From Rhizobium sullae (GTDB taxonomy: Bacteria > Pseudomonadota > Alphaproteobacteria > Rhizobiales > Rhizobiaceae): 64,000 nucleotides of DNA. The stretch is from contig NZ_CP104146.1 in NCBI RefSeq assembly GCF_025200715.1, positions 124,001 to 188,000 on the forward strand. Reading direction: 5' to 3'. Below, one piece after another: positions 59,226 through 64,000 of the stretch (positions are counted from its first letter, which is position 1; the number at the start of each line of letters is the position of its first letter). The position numbers and the translations under genes are program-made. A model generated the notes under the pieces. The model saw only the letters and a program-made list of their open reading frames with translations. It was not told where the DNA came from and made no database searches.

Positions 59226-59618
59226 CTATCCGGTTGCGGCTGCGGCCTTCACGACAGCCACGAGACGACGGCGCACATCGGCGGACGCAAGTTTGCGAAA
59301 CGCCTGATTAAGGGCGATACCCTCAGCCGACAAAAGAAAGTCAATGAGGTCGCGTTCCATCCCCGATCCTCCAATGAGTTCCGGCGTCGATTCTAGCGGA
59401 TCAAAGAAAAAAGAGACAGGCACTTCCAGCGCGTCGGCAACCGCCTGAAGGCGGCTGGCACCGACGCGGTTCGTGCCTTTCTCGTACTTTTGAACCTGCT
59501 GGAAGGTCAGGCCAAGCTTATCGGCGAGCGTCGTCTGGCTCATTCTTAGGATTCTGCGCCGTATGCGAATTCGGCTACCGACTTCAACATCTGTCGGGTG
59601 CGGTTTCTTCTTCTCCAA
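59226..59618 (-). CDS. XRE-family transcriptional regulator
   Basis: 130 residues from a TTG at 59618 (AGGAG 7 bases before). HTH: VGSRIRIRRRILRMSQTTLA, DKLGLTFQQVQKYEKGTNRV, GASRLQAVADALEVPVSFFF. This resembles the small XRE regulators common in rhizobia. The C-terminal part is about 50 residues. Confidence 0.8.
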   Translation of the reverse strand: MEKKKPHPTDVEVGSRIRIRRRILRMSQTTLADKLGLTFQQVQKYEKGTNRVGASRLQAVADALEVPVSFFFDPLESTPELIGGSGMERDLIDFLLSAEGIALNQAFRKLASADVRRRLVAVVKAAAATG

Positions 59619-59628
59619 ACATAATCTC

Positions 59629-60000
59629 CTATTTCGTTGCGCCACGGCGATGATCAGGGCGCGGCTTGCGCCGCGCCCTGATCATCGCCGTTCTCCATTG
59701 CTTTATCTGCAAATGTTGCAGAAAGCCGAGAATAGCCGTCAGGGTCGGACCGTCGAACAGTTCCAGCTTGTCGATGATCGATTTTCGGACTTCGGCCTCG
59801 CTCTCTGCTTCGCCCCAAAGATGCGGTACGACGGGATACAGGATCTCCACCGGCGAAATTTGCAGTACCTCGCAAATGTGGAGCAACCGGCTGACCGTCA
59901 GTCGGGACACGGCGTTTTCGTACCGGTTACAAACCTGGTCGCTAAGCCCAAGCATCGGCGCAAGTTTCGAGCGCGGGATTTCCGCCGGTCGCGAGCGTTG
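59629..60000 (-). pseudogene. Second XRE regulator, 5' end damaged
   Basis: The frame YQLTQRSRPAEIPRSKLAPM, LGLSDQVCNRYENAVSRLTV, SRLLHICEVLQISPVEILYP is an HTH_3 domain. No convincing start or ribosome site is seen. Upstream another frame (MAGPTFEEWIFHLGLQQIHD from 60151) has an apparently unrelated start. Confidence 0.5.
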
Positions 60001-60299
60001 CGTAAGCTGATACTGATTTTCTTTTCGATTCGGCGCTTAACTCCAGTTCGCCGAAGCTGGGTTTGCGATAGACCGGCTTGTCAAAATGCGGATCGTGAAT
60101 CTGCTGCAAACCGAGATGAAATATCCATTCTTCGAAAGTCGGACCTGCCATTTCTCCTGCCGATTGCTGTTGTTCGTTTTTCTATGTAACCGATTTGGGT
60201 GTGTCGATGCACCTTCGAATCTGGTGGATATGGCAAAATTATAGGGCGCGTCGCTTTGCGAAACCGCTCTATGCCTCTGGCACGGAGCCCGCCTACGGC

Positions 60300-60904
60300 C
60301 GGTCTCTGCGGCACGCGCGCGAAAGGCTGCCTCATCGCGCAGATCAAGCATTTCAGAATCCTGCGTATTCTCGTCCTCACCTTCCGAAAACAGTTCGGCG
60401 TCGGCGCTCTGATCGTCGACATCCTCGTCATAGTTCGCGGTGTCCAATAGCCCAGCATCTTGCGTGCCGAGCGGCAGAGGAAGATCGTTCTCGATGGCGT
60501 GCAGGAAGATGTAGTTTCGAAGGATATGACGCTCCAGCGATTGCTGAAACGCCTCACCGCTGCTTTCCAGCCGCTTGAAGAGGTTGGTACGGCAGAATCC
60601 CATGAGGCGCTTGCCCGCGCGAGAAAGGTCATCGAGCTGCTTCGCCTCATTCGGCGTGGGTGGCTTGTGCGGTTTGGGGGCGACATAGTTCCCGAGGCCG
60701 TAGCGCGGCAAATGCATCTGGTTAATGGCATCGACGACCGGCGCAGCGTAGAGCCTCGCATATTGACGTAGATCATATATGGGTCGAGCGTCTCCTCCCG
60801 CGCCCAACTCTCCTCAATGACCTCGATTAGTTCGTCGGTGATATCGATGCACCAGCGATCAGAGGTGGTTCGGTTTGTCTGAACAGTTTCGGGCGTTTTG
60901 CTAA
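60300..60904 (-). pseudogene. SNF2-type helicase, middle part (partner at 48765-49280)
   Basis: The minus-strand frame INQMHLPRYGLGNYVAPKPH, LMGFCRTNLFKRLESSGEAF, QQSLERHILRNYIFLHAIEN and LDLRDEAAFRARAAE is the region just before the helicase C domain. It breaks off at about 60300. The next part (AETYRLYADQFKRRFKWLRP) is at 48765 on the opposite strand. The upstream side has a frame change near 60790 and is cut by the IS5 element at 60905. Confidence 0.65.
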
Positions 60905-61822
60905 GTGTCTGTTCAAGAATGGCTGGCGGTCGTGGGGTTGAGTGAAGGGCGGCAATCAGATTCTTTGTATTTTGCGACAAATACGGAGAGATCGAATGGC
61001 CTGGACACCCTTCACCCGGCGTCATCATGACAGAAGCCGCATGCGCTACGCAAGCGATCTGACTGACCGTGAGTGGGGCCTGATCGAACCCTTTATGCCA
61101 AGGCAGCCTCGACTGGGCCGCCGACGCAAGACGTCGCTTCGGGCGGTGATGGACGCGATTTTCTATCTGCTGCAGTCAGGCTGCCAATGGGCATTGCTGC
61201 CGCATGATTTTCCACCGAAGAGCACGGTCTATCATTATTTCAAGCGGTTCTGCCGGGACGGGACGTGGCGTCGTATCCATGACGCGCTCTACTGCCGGAC
61301 GCGGCGGCTTGAGGGGCGCGAAGAACAGCCGTCATTTGCCATCATCGATAGCCAATCGGTGAAGACCGGCCCAGATGCCCGTCTCGATATCGGATACGAC
61401 GCAGGCAAGAAGATCAAGGGCCGCAAGCGGCACATTCTGGTTGATACCCTGGGCATGCTTCTGAAAGCGGAGGTTCATTCGGCAGGTATTCAGGATCGTG
61501 ATGGAGCAGCACTTGTTTTCGACAGGCTCGTCAACCGCTTTCCATTCATCGAGAAAATTTGCGGCGATGGCGGGTATCAGGGCCCGACAGTCGAAGAGGC
61601 CAGTCCGCGATCGATGGAAATCGTCAAACGCAATCAGGCCGGCTTTCAGGTGCTCCCGAAGCGATGGATCGTCGAGCGGACGTTGGCGTGGCTCGGCATA
61701 AACCGCCGAATGGCAAAGGATTTCGAGCGCTTCTCTGGCACAAGCCTCGCCTTCATTCAGACCGCTATGATCAAGCTAATGACAAGAAGGCTCGCTCGAT
61801 ATCCGCTTTCTTGAACGGACTC
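60905..61822 (+). mobile_element. IS5-family element, 918 bp, duplication TAA
   Basis: Terminal repeats GTGTCTGTTCAAGAA (left) and GAGTCCGTTCAAGAA (right, inverted). TAA is present on both flanks (60902-60904, 61823-61825). Confidence 0.85.
60996..61814 (+). CDS. IS5-family transposase
   Basis: 272 residues from ATG 60996. [40 protein letters not shown] (first D), KICGDGGYQGPTVEEA (second D) and KRWIVERTLAWLGINRRMAK (E). Apparently intact. Confidence 0.92.
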   Translation: MAWTPFTRRHHDRSRMRYASDLTDREWGLIEPFMPRQPRLGRRRKTSLRAVMDAIFYLLQSGCQWALLPHDFPPKSTVYHYFKRFCRDGTWRRIHDALYCRTRRLEGREEQPSFAIIDSQSVKTGPDARLDIGYDAGKKIKGRKRHILVDTLGMLLKAEVHSAGIQDRDGAALVFDRLVNRFPFIEKICGDGGYQGPTVEEASPRSMEIVKRNQAGFQVLPKRWIVERTLAWLGINRRMAKDFERFSGTSLAFIQTAMIKLMTRRLARYPLS

Positions 61823-61842
61823 TAAGTGGATTTCCGCCTCGA

Positions 61843-62283
61843 TTATGCTGCTGCCAGGATTGGCATCAGCGCATTGAAGTAAGCCTGATCCGGCGTTTGC
61901 CGGTCAAGCGATGAATGTGTGCGTCGTTGGTTGTAAAAGCTTATATAACGGCCAATCCCGGCACGGGCCTCCGGCACGCTTTTGTAGGCGTGGAGATAAA
62001 CCTCCTCATATTTGATCGACCGCCAGAGCCGCTCGACGAAGACGTTGTCGCGCCACGCACCCCTGCCGTCCATCGAGATGTCGATCTCCGCCTTCTTCAG
62101 TACCGCCGTGAAGTCGATGGAGGTGAACTGCGATCCCTGGTCCGTGTTGAAGATGCCCGGCTTTCCATACCGAGCAAGCGCTTCCTCGACGGCCTCGATA
62201 CAGAAAGCCGTCTCCATCGTGATCGACAGCCGCCACGACTGAACCAATCGACGACAGCGCAGAGATAGACGAAGCCCCGCGCC
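61843..62283 (-). pseudogene. IS3-family transposase OrfB, 3' exon interrupted by group II intron
   Basis: The minus-strand sequence continues MARGFVYLCAVVDW at the intron border, then (in the next frame) LSITMETAFCIEAVEEALAR, NTDQGSQFTSIDFTAVLKKA, RRTHSSLDRQTPDQAYFNAL. The last two catalytic residues of the DDE core are present. The upstream exon lies beyond the right edge. Confidence 0.8.
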
Positions 62284-62325
62284 ATTGGGAGTGGAGTAAG
62301 AAGCGCAGATGCGCTTCTCCTCCCC

Positions 62326-62359
62326 GAACCGTACGTGCACCTTTCAGCGCATACGGCTC
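62326..62359 (-). ncRNA. Group II intron domain V
   Basis: On the minus strand GAGCCGTATGCGCTGAAAGG, then TGCACGTACGGTTC, forms the conserved 34-nt catalytic hairpin. Domain VI follows (GGGGAGGAGAAG to CTTACTCCACTCCC). Confidence 0.85.
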
Positions 62360-62364
62360 TCTAT

Positions 62365-63894
62365 TCAAGCTTGGCCCATGGCCATAGCAATATCTTGATA
62401 GTGCGAGGTGACGGTGCTGCGGTTTGCGACCCGGAAGATGTACGGGTTCTCCTCCGGATTACGCCAACGGAATTGCGCCTTTGGGCTTGAGACAAGCCGT
62501 TGCAGCGCTTTTCCGACGGGTTCGCCGCGTTCATTCCGACCAAACACGAGCCAGGTTTTCGCCTTGCCCGGTTCTGGGACCCGGTACCATTTCCGCATCA
62601 GAGGTTTGATGCGAGATCGGTATTTGTGCCCCAGCCAATGCGCCATTTTCCAGAACACGACATGGTCGATGCGCCGGAATACGTACGCCGTGAAGTCGGT
62701 GAACTTGTAGAATGCCGCCCATCCCACCAACTGGCGGTTCAGGCTGGCGATCATATCGACCGTGCTGACACTATGATTGCCGGAAAGGGTTTCGGTAAGT
62801 CTGCGAGCAAACCCCTTGGCCTTTTCCTTGGGTATCGTCGTGACGACGGACATCCGTCCGTGTGCCCCTCGCTTGCGAATGATCCGGTGCCCCAGAAAGA
62901 CGAAGCCGTCATTGACGTGAGTGACATGGGTCTTGTCCATGTTCATCGTCAACTTCAACTCCCCTTCCAGAAACGCCCGGCATTCCTCACGGATTTCCTC
63001 TGCCTGTGCCTTGGTTCCTTTTACGATCACGACGAAGTCGTCAGCGTATCGGCAATAGGCGACGGCCGGTTTCCATTGCCGGTTCTCTCGAACCGTAATG
63101 GGGCGGCCCTGCTTGATGCCGAAGTTCCATGCCCATCGGTCCTTGCGGGCCTTGTTGCTCAGATATTTCGCCTCCAGCCAGGCATCAAACTCATGGAGCA
63201 TGATGTTGGACAGGAGCGGTGACAGAACGCCACCTTGCGGAACACCCTCCCTGGAGGCCATGAACAGGCCACGATCAATGTGGCCTGCCTTCAGGAGCCG
63301 CCAGAGAAGATCGACGAAACGCCCGTCCTGCACCCGTCGCCGCACAGATTTGAGAAGCAGCCGGTGATGGACCGTATCGAAGTAGCTTGCTAAATCACCT
63401 TCGATGATCCAGCGGCCCCTCGTCGTGTCGGTTCCATCCTGTAGCTGTATCCTCACGGTGCGGACGGCGTGATGCACGCTCCGTTCCGGCCGGAAGCCAT
63501 AGGATAAACGATGGAAATCGCTCTCCCAGATTGGCTCCATGGCCATCAGCATGGCGCGTTGGACGATGCGATCCGTCAGGGTCGGAATACCCAATGGTCG
63601 TAGCTTGCCGTTGGATTTCGGGATATAGATGCGCTTGACCGGCTGAGGACGATAACTCTCCTCCAGCAGGCTTGTCCTCAGGTCGTCCAGATGTTGATCC
63701 AGTTTGACCTGAAGTCGTTGCTTGTCCATTCCGTCGATGCCCGGTGTTCGTGCGCCGCTTGACGCCAAAACGATCCGAGCAGCCTCAGCAAGCCATTCCC
63801 GGTCGGCAATCAGCCGAAGAAGCCGATCGAACCTTCGGTTCGGATCGTGTTCGGCCCATGTTGCGAGCTTGTGCTGCATTTCGCTGATTATCAA
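62365..63894 (-). CDS. ltrA: Group II intron reverse transcriptase/maturase
   Basis: 509 residues. RT blocks: IYIPKSNGKLRPLGIPTLTD, GFRPERSVHHAV, GVPQGGVLSPLLSNIMLHEF and the catalytic YADD in AYCRYADDFVVIVKG. Maturase/X domain: LVGWAAFYKFTDFTAYVFRR. There is no HNH endonuclease at the C-terminus. It helps splicing and retrohoming of the intron RNA. It is intact and preceded by intron domain IV sequence. Confidence 0.93.
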   Translation of the reverse strand: MIISEMQHKLATWAEHDPNRRFDRLLRLIADREWLAEAARIVLASSGARTPGIDGMDKQRLQVKLDQHLDDLRTSLLEESYRPQPVKRIYIPKSNGKLRPLGIPTLTDRIVQRAMLMAMEPIWESDFHRLSYGFRPERSVHHAVRTVRIQLQDGTDTTRGRWIIEGDLASYFDTVHHRLLLKSVRRRVQDGRFVDLLWRLLKAGHIDRGLFMASREGVPQGGVLSPLLSNIMLHEFDAWLEAKYLSNKARKDRWAWNFGIKQGRPITVRENRQWKPAVAYCRYADDFVVIVKGTKAQAEEIREECRAFLEGELKLTMNMDKTHVTHVNDGFVFLGHRIIRKRGAHGRMSVVTTIPKEKAKGFARRLTETLSGNHSVSTVDMIASLNRQLVGWAAFYKFTDFTAYVFRRIDHVVFWKMAHWLGHKYRSRIKPLMRKWYRVPEPGKAKTWLVFGRNERGEPVGKALQRLVSSPKAQFRWRNPEENPYIFRVANRSTVTSHYQDIAMAMGQA

Positions 63895-64000
63895 AGGTCT
63901 TCACCTCGCTTGGTCAGATAGTTTGCACTTCAAGCAGTTTGAACTGTTCCCCTTCGCCATGTGGCAGGCTTTCCCTGCTGCGGACTACTACGAGAACTCC

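Larger units (their letters stand above)
62284..64000 (-). mobile_element. Group II intron (3' part) in IS3 transposase gene
   Basis: Contains the reverse transcriptase ORF, domain V and domain VI, ending at about 62284 with CCCAAT. The 5' end (GUGYG) is outside the window. Confidence 0.85.

Overview
The window looks like part of an alphaproteobacterial (Rhizobium-type) symbiotic plasmid or symbiosis island. The evidence is a truncated nifH with a -24/-12 promoter and a NifA-type upstream site, a CYP112 fragment from the rhizobial gibberellin operon, a CIRCE-controlled groESL operon, repA and traA remnants of rhizobial plasmids, and a very dense load of insertion sequences. About a third of the window is IS DNA, and many other genes are broken remnants.

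Layout. 1-5.8 kb is debris: the CYP112 3' end, IS6, IS66 and IS110 remnants, a decayed thioredoxin/repeat protein, a decayed RepA (RepABC type), a type 2 isopentenyl-diphosphate isomerase fragment and a RepA_C-type replication protein. 5.9-13.3 kb is the symbiosis-linked amino acid block: an asd-aspartokinase operon behind the promoter of a truncated nifH (minus strand), then (plus strand) a diaminobutyrate-type aminotransferase with its own -24/-12 promoter, followed by two small ORFs. A second aspartokinase and an orphan OmpR-type DNA-binding protein lie at 15.5-17.1 kb. 13.3-23.3 kb contains four copies of one 807-bp IS6-family element, two halves of a gltB gene in opposite orientation and groESL. 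The gltB halves share an 8-bp target duplication, which shows that the segment between copies A and C is inverted. 23.5-29.2 kb holds conjugation remnants, a phosphoesterase-like gene, an IS701-type element and an IS5 element carrying a nested IS3 element.

29.2-32.8 kb is an apparently intact, tightly overlapping five-gene operon of nucleotide-handling enzymes: two divergent dCTP-deaminase paralogues, a methyltransferase, a P-loop kinase fused to a cytidine deaminase, and a NUDIX hydrolase. I regard it as the best candidate for an undescribed system. 34.2-41.6 kb is a phosphatase and nucleoside/BMP-type ABC importer regulon with an RpiR regulator and four matching 13-bp operator-like sites. 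41.9-47.3 kb is again IS DNA (IS256, IS6 copy E, IS66). 47.3-48.3 kb has two conserved plasmid genes. 48.8-60.9 kb is a defence-like island: TrlF-type PHP/SMC ATPase, AbiEi/AbiEii with an added WYL domain, a nuclease-like gene with an unknown cyclase-like partner, a broken PIN toxin locus, a broken DNA ligase and XRE regulators. It is bracketed by two complementary halves of one SNF2-type helicase gene, as expected after inversion of the whole segment. The right end is an IS5 element and a group II intron inside an IS3 transposase gene.

How the genes may work together: aspartokinase, Asd and the aminotransferase would convert aspartate to 2,4-diaminobutyrate under RpoN/NifA control. The phosphatases, RpiR regulator and ABC importer suggest uptake of a phosphorylated or nucleoside-like compound. 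The nucleotide operon could alter deoxypyrimidine pools or make a nucleoside product. All calls come from reading the sequence without database searches.
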